This document shows positions 9,641 through 23,032 of a DNA stretch of 64,000 nt, in pieces. The position numbers and the translations under genes are program-made. Position 1 is the first letter of the stretch; every line of letters begins with the position of its first letter. The stretch comes from Rubrivivax albus (GTDB lineage: Bacteria; Pseudomonadota; Gammaproteobacteria; Burkholderiales; Burkholderiaceae_C): contig NZ_SACT01000002.1 of the NCBI RefSeq assembly GCF_004016515.1, positions 682,001 to 746,000 on the forward strand, given 5' to 3'. The notes below the pieces were generated by a model. It was not told the origin of the DNA. It was given only the letters and a program-made list of their open reading frames with translations, and ran no database searches.

Positions 9641-10879
9641 CCAGTACCGCCGAAGCTGCGGCCACCACCAGGCCGAAGCCGGCCATCAGCGGCAGCAGCG
9701 GCACCTGCAGCGCGCCGAGCGCCGCGTAGACGGCCAGCATCACCAGCACGCTGGCGTTCTCGTTGAAGTTCTGCACCGCGATCGACCGCCCCGGGCTCAG
9801 CAGTTGCACGCCGCGGTGCTGCAGCAACGCGTTCATCGGCACCACGAGGGCGCCGCCCATGGCACCCACGGCCACCAGCAGCGGCACGGCCAGGGCCACC
9901 GAGTCGACCAGGGCCACCACGGGCACCAGCAGCCCCAGCGCCACGCCACAGGGCAGCACGCGCCGGGCAGCGTGCAGCGGCACCCAGCGCCCGGCCGCAG
10001 CGGCGCCGACCACCACGCCCACGGCCACCACCGCCTGCAGCAGCGCAGCACGGTCCAGCGACAGGCCCAGCCGTTCGGTGGCCCAGCGCAGCACGGCGAA
10101 CTGCATCGTCGCACCGGCACCCCAGAACAGGGTGGTTGCGGCCAGCGACAGTGCGCCTTCGCGGTCGCGCCAGAGCGTGCGCTGGGCAACGCCGAACTGC
10201 CGCCACAGCCGCCGGGGCGCTGCGTGCAGCGGCGCTGGCAGCAGCACCACCGCCCGCCCGCTGGCGGGCACCCCCAGGTTCAGCATGGCCGCCAGCGTGT
10301 ACAGCGCCAGCACCGCCGGCATCGCCAGCGGCAGCCACCCCGGCACCGACAAGCCGCCACCGGCCACGGTGCCCAGCAGGATGGCGCCCACCATCGTCAC
10401 CTCCAGCCAGCCATTGGCCGCCACCAGGCGTGCCGAGGGGGCGAGCTCCGTCACCAGCCCGTACTTGGCGGGGGCGTACACCGCCGCGCCCAGGCCGATG
10501 ACGGCAAAGGCCGCCAGCGGGTGCAGGCCGGCCATCAGGGCCACGAGGCCCGCAGCCTTGAGCGCGTTGCTGGCCATCATCACGCGGGCCTTGGGCGCCG
10601 CGTCGGCCAGTGCCCCCACCAGCGGCGCCAGGCCCACGTAGGCCAGCGTGAAGCTGAGCTTGAGCAATGGCGCCACCCAGGCCGGCAGGCCCCAGCCGGG
10701 GAGGTGTGCGATGGCGACGATGAGCAGCGCGTTGTCGGCCAGGCCGGAGACGAACTGCGCACTCAGGAGCCAGAAGAAACCGCGCGGCATGGGCATCGGG
10801 CCGAATCCGGGGGATTCGACCCGCGCCGCATGCCGCGGTGATGACGGCGCAGTGACGCGCCAGTGTCAATGTGGGCGCG

Positions 10880-11377
10880 TCAGAACGGGATGTCGTCGTC
10901 CATGTCGTCGAAGCCGGTCGACGACTTCGCGGCCGGCTTGGGCGCCGGGGCACGCGGGGCCGGCGCGCTGCGCGCCGGGCGGCTGTCGCGGCCCTCGCCC
11001 ATGCCGCCGTCGTCACCACCGTAGCCGCCGCCACCGCCGCCTTCGCGGCCGCCGAGCATCGTCATCTCCTGGGCAATGATCTCGGTGGTGTACTTCTCCA
11101 CGCCGTCCTTGTCGGTCCACTTTCGGGTCTTCAGCCGGCCCTCCACGTAGACCGACTTGCCCTTCTTCAGGTACTCGCCGGCGATCTCGGCCAGCCGGTC
11201 GTAGAAGACCACACGGTGCCACTCGGTCTCTTCCTGACGCTCTCCGCTGTCCTTGTTCTTCCACTGGCGCGACGTGGCGATGGTGACGTTGCAGATGGCC
11301 GAACCGCTGGGGGCGTAGCGCACCTCCGGGTCGCGCCCGAGGTTGCCGATGAGAATGACCTTGTTGACCGACGCCAT
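10880..11377 (-). CDS. ssb: Single-stranded DNA-binding protein
   Basis: A 165-residue SSB that coats single-stranded DNA in replication, recombination and repair. The OB-fold occupies residues 1-110 ([41 protein letters not shown]). A Gly-rich flexible tail follows, and the acidic tip MDDDIPF binds partner proteins. ATG at 11377 has AGGAG eight bases upstream. It lies divergent to recQ, a known SSB-tip partner in other bacteria, and upstream of lplT. The open frame extends far past the start on the antisense of recQ, but that extension is not coding. Confidence 0.98.
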   Translation of the reverse strand: MASVNKVILIGNLGRDPEVRYAPSGSAICNVTIATSRQWKNKDSGERQEETEWHRVVFYDRLAEIAGEYLKKGKSVYVEGRLKTRKWTDKDGVEKYTTEIIAQEMTMLGGREGGGGGGYGGDDGGMGEGRDSRPARSAPAPRAPAPKPAAKSSTGFDDMDDDIPF

Positions 11378-11506
11378 GGCGTGCTCCTGGGTGGTGTTGG
11401 CGGTGTGGGGGAGTGACGGGATTATCGCCGCCGCCCCGGCATCGGCCATCCTCCGCAGGGGTTCGCCCCGGGGTGGGCCCCCGTCGGCGGGCCGGGGCGT
11501 CGGAGG

Positions 11507-13525
<2,019 letters not shown>

Positions 13526-14260
13526 TCAGCCCGCCGCGTCCGACTCCGCCTTCAAGGCCGCGGCCAGCGCGGTCATGTCCACCCGGGCGTGGCGCGCGTC
13601 CAGCGGCTCCAGCACGGCTTCGCGCTTGAGCGCGGCCACCAGCCGGCTGGTGGTCTCCACCGTCAGCCCCAGCATCGCGCCCATCTCGCCGCGCGTGGGC
13701 AGCCACAGCCGACCGTCGGGCTCGCCGTATTCGGTGAGCTTGAGCAGCAGGCGCAGCACACGCCAGCGCGCGCTGCCGGCGCTGAGCTCGGTCAGCCACT
13801 CGTCGGCTTCGTCGAGCGCGCTCTGCCAGCGCTTCATCAGGTCGCGCAGCAGCTCCGGGCGGTGCTCGGCCAGTTCGTCCACCAGCGCGCGCGGCAGCCG
13901 GCAGGCGCGCACCGGCGTGCAGGCGATGGCGTCCGCGGCATAGGTCTGGCCCAGCATGGCCTCCATGCCCACCAGCTGCGTGCGGCCGGCCAGGCGCACG
14001 ATGCGGCGGTCGCCGCGTTCGCTGCTGCGCTCCAGGCGCAGCACGCCCTCACGGATCGTGTAGGCGGCGGTGCCACGGTCGTTGGCGTCGTAGAGGCGCT
14101 GGCCCGGTTCCAGCGCGATGTCGGCGATGCGGTGATGGATGGCGGCCAGCTCCGCGTCGTCAAGCACCCCGAACAGCGCAAAGCGCCGCACGCCACAGGC
14201 CAGGCACACCTGCGCCTGCGGGTTCCAGGGCGCGGTGGGGTCGGTGCGCAGCGGGATCAC
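13526..14260 (-). CDS. Crp/Fnr-family transcriptional regulator with four cysteines
   Basis: A 244-residue regulator with an N-terminal cyclic-nucleotide-binding-like roll (about residues 30-140), a dimerisation helix and a C-terminal winged helix-turn-helix. The recognition helix reads LGLTVETTSR, keeping the E-x-x-S-R pattern by which FNR contacts TTGAT half-sites. Four cysteines are present (19, 22, 114, 120). The first two form CxxC as in FNR, but the third N-terminal cysteine of FNR is missing and the other two lie in the roll, so iron-sulphur binding is possible but non-canonical. Start is GTG at 14260. It is divergent from uvrA with a 38-bp gap. Confidence 0.9.
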   Translation of the reverse strand: MIPLRTDPTAPWNPQAQVCLACGVRRFALFGVLDDAELAAIHHRIADIALEPGQRLYDANDRGTAAYTIREGVLRLERSSERGDRRIVRLAGRTQLVGMEAMLGQTYAADAIACTPVRACRLPRALVDELAEHRPELLRDLMKRWQSALDEADEWLTELSAGSARWRVLRLLLKLTEYGEPDGRLWLPTRGEMGAMLGLTVETTSRLVAALKREAVLEPLDARHARVDMTALAAALKAESDAAG

Positions 14261-14298
14261 GGTGGCTATGATGACCGGTTTTGCCGCCTCAGGTGCCG

Positions 14299-17193
<2,895 letters not shown>

Positions 17194-17228
17194 ACGGATA
17201 AGCAGCCGCACGCGCCGCGCCGGCGCGA

Positions 17229-17516
17229 TCACTTCAGGTGGTTGTTGATGAGCTTGGTCATCTCGAACATCGTGACCTGCGCCTTGTCGAACACCTTGTG
17301 CAGGTTGGCGTCGGCGTTGATCAGCGTCTTCTTCGCCTTGTCCTGCAGGCCGTGCTTCTTGATGTATTCCCAGACCTTCTTCGTGACCTCGGTGCGCGGC
17401 AGCGGGTCGGCACCGACGATGGCGGCCAGCGCGGCGCTGGGCGTCATCGCCTTCATGAAGGCGGCGTTGGGCTTGCGGGCAGGCGCGGCGCCTGCGGTCT
17501 TCTTGGCGGTGGCCAT
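17229..17516 (-). CDS. SWIB/MDM2 domain protein
   Basis: A 95-residue basic protein made of a lysine/alanine-rich tail (residues 1-18) and one SWIB/MDM2 domain (TPSAALAAIVGADPLPRTEV to LINNHLK). Such stand-alone SWIB proteins occur in many Betaproteobacteria and chlamydiae and are thought to associate with chromosomal DNA or topoisomerase; the actual role is unknown. Start ATG 17516. It ends 35 bp after uvrA on the opposite strand. About 136 bp upstream of it are non-coding and contain a perfect GGTCGCGACC palindrome (17551-17560) and a small TGTCAC/GTGACA hairpin (17608-17624). Confidence 0.92.
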   Translation of the reverse strand: MATAKKTAGAAPARKPNAAFMKAMTPSAALAAIVGADPLPRTEVTKKVWEYIKKHGLQDKAKKTLINADANLHKVFDKAQVTMFEMTKLINNHLK

Positions 17517-17652
17517 GGGTGTCTCCCAGTGGATTCGTGGACGGGTGTCGGGTCGCGACCGGTCGGGTCGCGGCGGGCGGGATGGTAACTCCTCGGCACA
17601 GCGCGCCTGTCACGGGCGGTGACACCGGGCGGGTGGGCCGTTGCCGAGCCGC

Positions 17653-19224
17653 TCAGCGCCCCCGCGCCCGTGCCGCTTCCATGCGCTGGCGGCGCTCGGC
17701 CTCCAGCACCCGCCAGCGGGCTTCGACCACGTGCAGTTCGATGGCCTCGCTGCCGGCTGGCAGGCGGCGCGCCGCCTGCAGCGCGGCCAGCGCACCGCCC
17801 AGGTCACCGCTGGACCAGCGCGCCTCGGCCTCGGCACGCCCGGCGCGCACCGGCTGGCCCAGCAGGCGCGCGCCCTGCGCCAGCGCCCACCAGGCGCCGG
17901 CATCCTCCGGGTGCTCGATCACCCAGGCCTGCAGCGCCTGCACGCTGGCGTCCAGGGCCGCGCGGGCCGACCCGGGCTGCGCCGCGTCCGGCTGGCTGCG
18001 CGCCACCTCGGCGCGCAGCAGCAGCGCTGCACGGGAGCGGTCTGCCGCGTCCGCCAGCAAGCCGGCCGCCTGCGGCCGGCCCAGCGCCAGCTGCAGCTCG
18101 GCGCCGAGCAGGCGCAGCGCACGCGCCGCGTCCGCCGGCAGGCCAGGCTGCACCCAGGCCTGCTGCAGCGCCGGCCACAGCGCGTCGCCGGCGGCCGCGT
18201 CCTGCAGCCGGGCCGCCGCCAGCGCACGCCGGTAGAGGCCGTCCAGGCCTTCGCCGGGTGCCTGCAGCCAGCGCTGCAGGGCTTCGGTGGACGGGTCCAT
18301 CAGCACCGCCGCACGCGCCCGCATGAGGTCGTGCAGCGGAGGCGCCGGTGGCACGGCAGGTGCCCCGTCGGGCACACGCGCGCGCGCCTCCGCGATGCGC
18401 TCGGTGGTCAGCGGGTGGCTGCGCAGGTAGGGGTAGCTCCCGCTGTCGTTGAGCCGGTTGGCCGACGAGAGCAGCTCGAACATCGACGCCATGGCCGCCG
18501 GGCTGTGACCGGTGGCCGTCAGCAGACCGAAGCCGATGCGGTCGGCCTCACGCTCCATGTCGCGCGAGTAGTTCAGCTGCCCCTGCAGCATCGCGGCCTG
18601 ACCGCCGGTGACAGCCGCCTGCGCCAGGTCCACGTTGCCGCCGCGTGCCGCGATCACCAGGCCGGCCATCATGGCCGCCAGTGCCAGCAGGCTGGTGCGC
18701 TGCGTGCCGCTGATGCTGCGTGCGATGTGGCGCTGCGTGACGTGCGTAAGTTCGTGGGCCAGCACCGAGGCCAGTTCGTCCGGGTGCGCCGTCATCGCGA
18801 TCAGGCCCAGGTGCACGCCGATCAGGCCACCAGGCATCGCGAACGCGTTGACGCTGGGATCGCGCACGAGGAACGAGGTCCAGACGTAGGGCCGGTCGAT
18901 GTCGGTGCCGATCTGGCCGCTGCGGCGGGCGGCATCCACCAACGGCAGGAAGATCGATTCGAGGTAACCCTGCAGCACCGGGTCGTCCAGGAAGGCCGGG
19001 TCGCCGCGCGCACTGCGCAGGATCTCGCGCGCGATGCGGCCCTCCTCGGCCACGTCCAGCGCCTCGGAGGCGCTGTCGCCCAGGGCCGGCAGCGCGCCCG
19101 GGACCGAGCCAGAGCCGCTACCCACGGCCTGGGCGTGCAGCGGTGCCACCGGCAGCGCGAGCGCGGCCGCCAGCAAGGTGCAGGCGGCGCGACGCCAGAA
19201 GGGGGCCGTAAGGGGGCGTGTCAT
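17653..19224 (-). CDS. Periplasmic M48 metalloprotease with TPR-like C-terminus (BepA/YfgC-like)
   Basis: An exported zinc protease of 523 residues. The signal peptide is at residues 1-27 (hydrophobic run then PLHAQA). The zinc motif HELTH lies near residue 140, and the downstream metal ligand in READRIG near residue 205. The C-terminal 250 residues are Ala/Leu-rich helical repeats of TPR type. BepA of E. coli, with the same layout, checks outer-membrane LptD assembly, so an envelope quality-control role is likely. The start at 19224 gives a clean signal peptide; the longer open frame runs through the moaC promoter. It is divergent from moaC. Confidence 0.92.
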   Translation of the reverse strand: MTRPLTAPFWRRAACTLLAAALALPVAPLHAQAVGSGSGSVPGALPALGDSASEALDVAEEGRIAREILRSARGDPAFLDDPVLQGYLESIFLPLVDAARRSGQIGTDIDRPYVWTSFLVRDPSVNAFAMPGGLIGVHLGLIAMTAHPDELASVLAHELTHVTQRHIARSISGTQRTSLLALAAMMAGLVIAARGGNVDLAQAAVTGGQAAMLQGQLNYSRDMEREADRIGFGLLTATGHSPAAMASMFELLSSANRLNDSGSYPYLRSHPLTTERIAEARARVPDGAPAVPPAPPLHDLMRARAAVLMDPSTEALQRWLQAPGEGLDGLYRRALAAARLQDAAAGDALWPALQQAWVQPGLPADAARALRLLGAELQLALGRPQAAGLLADAADRSRAALLLRAEVARSQPDAAQPGSARAALDASVQALQAWVIEHPEDAGAWWALAQGARLLGQPVRAGRAEAEARWSSGDLGGALAALQAARRLPAGSEAIELHVVEARWRVLEAERRQRMEAARARGR

Positions 19225-19273
19225 GCGGTGGCTATCATGACAGCGCTGCATTGCCCGCATGTTTCCGCCGCCG

Positions 19274-19759
19274 ATGACCTCACCGCTGACCCATTTCGAC
19301 GCTGCCGGCCAGGCCCACATGGTGGACGTGGCGGCCAAGGATGTGACCCACCGCGTGGCACGCGCCACCGGCAGCATCCGCATGCAGCCGGCCACCTTTG
19401 CGCTGATCGCCGGTGGGCAGGCGAAGAAGGGCGACGTGATCGGCATCGCCCGCATCGCCGCCATCCAGGGTGCCAAGCGCACCGCCGACCTGGTGCCGCT
19501 GTGTCACCCGCTGCCGATCACGCGTGTGGCGGTGGACTTCGACCTCGACGAGGCCGGCAGCACCGTGCACTGCACGGCGCAGGTCGAGACGCTGGGCCGC
19601 ACCGGCGTGGAGATGGAGGCCCTGTGCGCCGTTCAGGTGGGCCTGCTGACCGTGTACGACATGTGCAAGGCCGCCGACCGCGGCATGGTGATCTCCGACG
19701 TGCAGCTGCTGGAGAAGCAGGGCGGCAAGTCGGGGCACTGGGTGGCCGACCGCGGCTGA
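19274..19759 (+). CDS. moaC: Cyclic pyranopterin monophosphate synthase
   Basis: Second step of molybdenum cofactor synthesis: converts the MoaA product into cyclic pyranopterin monophosphate in the cytoplasm. The 161-residue protein matches E. coli MoaC in length. Family hallmarks are [18 protein letters not shown] at the start, [32 protein letters not shown] with the catalytic Asp, and the terminal GGKSGHW. An in-frame ATG at 19259 would add five residues; neither start has a strong ribosome site. It stands alone, with no other molybdopterin genes nearby. Confidence 0.97.
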   Translation: MTSPLTHFDAAGQAHMVDVAAKDVTHRVARATGSIRMQPATFALIAGGQAKKGDVIGIARIAAIQGAKRTADLVPLCHPLPITRVAVDFDLDEAGSTVHCTAQVETLGRTGVEMEALCAVQVGLLTVYDMCKAADRGMVISDVQLLEKQGGKSGHWVADRG

Positions 19760-19773
19760 GGCTGCCGTCGAGG

Positions 19774-20244
19774 TCAGTCCTCGGCGCCGCCCGCACCGGA
19801 CACCGCCGAGCGGCCCTCCAACCGCCCCAGCAGAGCGGCCAGCCCATCGGCGGCGTCCAGCGCGTCGTTCAGCACGGCCACCCGCAGGTCGGGCCGGTCG
19901 GGGTACTCGTGTGTCAGCGCGTTGCGCAGCGCACGCCAGCGGGCCCAGTCGTGCAGGCGCAGAAAGCCGTAGCGCTCGAGCCGGTTGAGCACGTCGATCA
20001 GCGGCAGGTCGGACACCGGCTCACCCAGCACCTCCACGGTGAAGGGCCGCAGCACCTGCTCTCCCAGGGTGTCCTGCAGCTTGATGAACCGCAGCACGAA
20101 CTGGTCGCCAGCGCGCACCAGGGCGTCGGACGGCGACAGCACGTGCGCGGTGTCGAACCGGGGCGGCAGATCGGCGCGCGCCTGGGCCAGCACGACGGCA
20201 TGCCGGCGGCACTGGGCCAGCGCCTCGCGCAAGGGCTGCGTCAT
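19774..20244 (-). CDS. hepT: HepT-type HEPN toxin of an MntA/HepT pair
   Basis: A 156-residue helical HEPN protein. The catalytic RNase signature Rx4HxY appears as R107-N-A-L-T-H112-E-Y114 within the wider WRALRNALTHEYPD. HepT toxins cleave RNA, and their motif tyrosine is AMPylated by the partner MntA to silence them. The ATG at 20244 is 13 bp after the nucleotidyltransferase gene, so both form an operon in the antitoxin-first order. At 156 residues it is somewhat longer than typical HepT (about 130-140). Both the partner and the motif are visible, so the assignment is firm at family level; activity is inferred. Confidence 0.85.
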   Translation of the reverse strand: MTQPLREALAQCRRHAVVLAQARADLPPRFDTAHVLSPSDALVRAGDQFVLRFIKLQDTLGEQVLRPFTVEVLGEPVSDLPLIDVLNRLERYGFLRLHDWARWRALRNALTHEYPDRPDLRVAVLNDALDAADGLAALLGRLEGRSAVSGAGGAED

Positions 20245-20257
20245 GGATGCCCGCGCC

Positions 20258-20557
20258 TCACACCGGCACCGCCTCGTCCCGCGCCCGCCGGTACACCGGC
20301 GCATCAACCCGGCCATCGTCGAGCAGGATGTCGACCTTTCGTTCGCCCAGCGCGATCCACAGATCGGCCAGCAGGTCCAGACGTTTGCGGGCCGCCTCGG
20401 CGGCCGGCAGCGTGGTGACGATCAACAGGTCGATGTCACCGCCGCCGCGGGACTCGTCCAGGCGCGACCCGAACAGCCTGGGCACGACACCGAAGTGACG
20501 CAGGCCCAGTTCACGGATCGTCTCGCGTTCTTGCGGCTGCAGGCGCATGGTCGCCAT
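20258..20557 (-). CDS. mntA: MntA-type minimal nucleotidyltransferase antitoxin
   Basis: A 99-residue minimal nucleotidyltransferase. The active-site signature is G30-S31-x9-D41-I-D43 (GSRLDESRGGGDID), where the two Asp bind metal. In characterised MntA/HepT systems the enzyme transfers AMP onto the toxin tyrosine. The canonical spacing is GSx10DxD, and here it is nine. A third carboxylate is probably Asp76 in KVDILL. It is followed 13 bp later by the HEPN toxin. An alternative ATG lies three codons in. Confidence 0.85.
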   Translation of the reverse strand: MATMRLQPQERETIRELGLRHFGVVPRLFGSRLDESRGGGDIDLLIVTTLPAAEAARKRLDLLADLWIALGERKVDILLDDGRVDAPVYRRARDEAVPV

Positions 20558-20562
20558 GGTAC

Positions 20563-22251
20563 TCAGTCACGCTGCAGCGCGCGCCAATTCAGCGCCGGCG
20601 GCGGTCCGCAGACCCAGGCACCGGGCGCGGACGCCGGGTCGGCGCACGGCGCGAAGAAGTCGCCGGCCCGCGCCGGGCCGAACTCGTGCAGGCGTGCGGC
20701 CACCCAGCGCGCCTCGTCCAGGCGGCCTTCGCGCGCCAGGGCTTCGGCCCAGGCCCGCATCAGCCGCGTGTCCAACAAGTAGTGGCGTGCATCATCGAAG
20801 GCGCCCAGGCCGTCGGGCTGGGGCAGGCCGGTGGTGGCCGCCGCATAGTCGCCATGGTGGGCGAAAAGCAGGCTGGCGCGCCCGTCCGCGATGCGCTGGG
20901 CCAGCGGCGCGGCACCGGCGGGCGCCTCGAAGATGCGCACCACGCGCTGGTAGTCGGCCACCACCGCCAACGCCGCCAGCACGACCACGGCGGCCAGGCC
21001 TGGGCGCAGCCTGGCGGTCACGGCCGTCGGTGCCGGTTCGGCCGCACCCACCGGCCGGCCAAGCGCAAAACCCCACACCCAGGCCAGCGGCAGCAGGAAG
21101 TAGGCGTACCACAGCGGGTACTCGAGCAGGCTGTGCACACCGATCATGAGCGCGAACATCGCCGCGCAGCGCTGCCACGGCGCCTGCTGGCCGGGCGCGG
21201 CCCGCAGCGCACGCCACAAGGACCACCCCAACAGCACGCAGACGGCGCCGCCCAGCGGCAGGCCCAGTTCGGCCAGCAGGTGCAGCGGCAGGTTGTGCGC
21301 ATGGTCGAAGAAGGCCGTCGGCCGCCCAGGGAACGGCGTCATCGACCATGCGAGATTGAATTCACCGAAGCCCACCCCGGTCCACGGCTGGCGGGCGATC
21401 AGCGTCAGCGCGTTGGCCCAGATGCCGAAGCGCGAACTGGAGATGTCGGTTTCGCGCAGCCGAGCCTCGCCGCCGAAGGTTCCCCCTTCGGCATGGGCCC
21501 AGGCCCACATCGCACCCCAGGCCAAGCCATAGAGCAGCGGTGCGGCCACCAGCAGGCGGCGCACGTCGCGCGCCAGCGAGCGATCCACCAGGCCCCAGCC
21601 GGCCAGCAGCAGCACGCTGACCAGACCGGTGCGCGAGGCCGTGAGCACCACCCCGGCCACCAGCGCGGCGAACATCGCCGCCGCCGGCCGTGGCCGCCAA
21701 TGCCCCATCTGGTGCAGCGCCACGACGGCCAGCGCCGACCACATCAGCAGGCTGCTCAGGTGGTTGGGCTGGCGCAGGTTGCCCACGGCACGCCCGGGCA
21801 GGCCCGAACGTGCCAGCCACGTGCCGTCGGGCCACGCCGGTGCGAACACCTGCACGGCGGCGATGGCCAGGTTGACGCCCCCGGCCACCACCCAGCCCCA
21901 GCAGAAGGCCGCGAACAGGGCCTGGGCCGACGCCGTGCTGCGCGCCGACGCACCGGCGGCCACCATCACCGCGGCGGCGAGCAACAGGCCCAGTGCCGAC
22001 AGCGCCAGGCTGGACGGCAGGGCGCCTGGGCCCCAGGACCCGACCACCCCCAGCGCCACGCCCCCCAGCGCCAGCCCCAGCGGCCAGGCCGGCCGCGCCG
22101 AGCGCCAGGCGCCGGCCGCCACCGCGGCAAAGAGGCCCCAGACCGCCAGCGCCAGCGCCTGGTTGAGCAGCGTGGGCGAGGGCGGCGGGTTGTAGGCCAG
22201 CAGCGAGGGCAGCGTGGCCGCCAGGGCGGCGGCCAGGTGCTGGACGGACAT
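20563..22251 (-). CDS. PglL/PilO-like O-oligosaccharyltransferase (Wzy_C domain)
   Basis: A polytopic membrane protein of about 562 residues with roughly 12-13 hydrophobic helices. The periplasmic catalytic loop contains FFDHAHNLPLHLLAELGLPLG, the His-bearing signature of Wzy/WaaL-type enzymes. The segment HSLLEYPLWYAYFLLPLAWVW is typical of the C-terminal domain of pilin O-glycosylation ligases (PglL, TfpO). Such enzymes move a lipid-linked glycan onto pilin or other exported proteins. ATG 22251 is used; a TTG at 22266 would overlap the stop of vapC by four bases. The pilin gene lies 2.3 kb upstream on the same strand. Confidence 0.85.
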   Translation of the reverse strand: MSVQHLAAALAATLPSLLAYNPPPSPTLLNQALALAVWGLFAAVAAGAWRSARPAWPLGLALGGVALGVVGSWGPGALPSSLALSALGLLLAAAVMVAAGASARSTASAQALFAAFCWGWVVAGGVNLAIAAVQVFAPAWPDGTWLARSGLPGRAVGNLRQPNHLSSLLMWSALAVVALHQMGHWRPRPAAAMFAALVAGVVLTASRTGLVSVLLLAGWGLVDRSLARDVRRLLVAAPLLYGLAWGAMWAWAHAEGGTFGGEARLRETDISSSRFGIWANALTLIARQPWTGVGFGEFNLAWSMTPFPGRPTAFFDHAHNLPLHLLAELGLPLGGAVCVLLGWSLWRALRAAPGQQAPWQRCAAMFALMIGVHSLLEYPLWYAYFLLPLAWVWGFALGRPVGAAEPAPTAVTARLRPGLAAVVVLAALAVVADYQRVVRIFEAPAGAAPLAQRIADGRASLLFAHHGDYAAATTGLPQPDGLGAFDDARHYLLDTRLMRAWAEALAREGRLDEARWVAARLHEFGPARAGDFFAPCADPASAPGAWVCGPPPALNWRALQRD

Positions 22252-22262
22252 GCCGTTGCTGT

Positions 22263-22643
22263 TCAACCCTCGGACCGGGGAAAGAAGCGCACCTGCGGCA
22301 GGCCCTCGAAGTGGGCATCCTGCGTGTAGACGGTGGCGCCGTGGCGCAGGGCCGTCGTGTAAATCAGCGCATCGGCCATCGGCAGTTTGCGCTCCAGGCT
22401 CAGCTTGGCTGCGCCCATGGCCATCGCCTCGTCCAGCGGGACGACCTGTCCGTGCTTCAACACACCGATCACCTGGATCGCCCGGCTCTCGTCGAATGCC
22501 AGGGCGATCTTCTTGAACACCTCGTAGATCACGATGACCGGCACCAGCAGATGCTCGGTGTCTTCGATGGCGGCAGCAAACTGTCCCGCACGAGGACTGT
22601 CAGCCAGGTACTCCAGCCAGCCCGAGGTGTCAACGATGTTCAC
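22263..22643 (-). CDS. vapC: VapC-type PIN-domain toxin (first copy)
   Basis: A 126-residue PIN-domain ribonuclease. Acidic metal ligands fit the family: Asp5 (MNIVDTSGW), Glu41 (VIYEVFKK), Asp91 (MADALIYTTA) and Asp109 (YTQDAHF). It follows its AbrB-type antitoxin by nine bases, and its stop touches the start region of the glycan ligase downstream, so read-through into that gene is likely. VapC toxins cut tRNA or rRNA. The target here is unknown. Confidence 0.92.
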   Translation of the reverse strand: MNIVDTSGWLEYLADSPRAGQFAAAIEDTEHLLVPVIVIYEVFKKIALAFDESRAIQVIGVLKHGQVVPLDEAMAMGAAKLSLERKLPMADALIYTTALRHGATVYTQDAHFEGLPQVRFFPRSEG

Positions 22644-22652
22644 GGTGCCAGG

Positions 22653-22856
22653 TCAGCGATCGTCATCGCGCTCGAAGTGCGTGTCCATGCCCCTGCACAG
22701 GCCACGCGACTCCTGGACCGGACGGACGGGAATGAACTCGATGCGATCACCGAACTGGAGCACCTGCATGGGCATGCCGGGCGTCAGTTGCATCGCCTCG
22801 CGGATCGCCTTGGGGATGACGACTTGGAACTTGGAGGACAGAGTCAGCTGGGTCAC
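22653..22856 (-). CDS. vapB: AbrB/MazE-type antitoxin of the first VapBC pair
   Basis: A 67-residue antitoxin with an N-terminal swapped-hairpin DNA-binding domain (LTLSSKFQVVIPKAIRE) and a charged tail that would block the toxin. GTG 22856 is chosen because GAGGAG lies nine bases before it and the family begins just here; a TTG at 22880 would add eight residues. It would repress its own operon. The 176 bp upstream to the next gene hold no recognisable gene. Confidence 0.87.
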   Translation of the reverse strand: MTQLTLSSKFQVVIPKAIREAMQLTPGMPMQVLQFGDRIEFIPVRPVQESRGLCRGMDTHFERDDDR

Positions 22857-23032
22857 GGCAACGATCTCCTCGTCGTTCAACTGATTCTATATCGATGCCG
22901 CAACTGGCGAACGGGTCACCTCCTTTTCGCATAGGGGGGATGTGCGCGGGGCAAGCACAAGCGGGATGCACGCACTTGGTGAGGCAAGGCGGGGGGCAGG
23001 ACGGCTGGGTTCCGGCGCCTGCGCATGTGGGG

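Noticed and set aside
14261-14298. LexA box before uvrA
   Set aside because: No CTGT-N8-ACAG pattern occurs in the 38-bp space.
22881-23032. Possible small gene between the first VapBC and the O-antigen ligase
   Set aside because: No frame has a ribosome site or recognisable protein; only short frames continue from neighbours.
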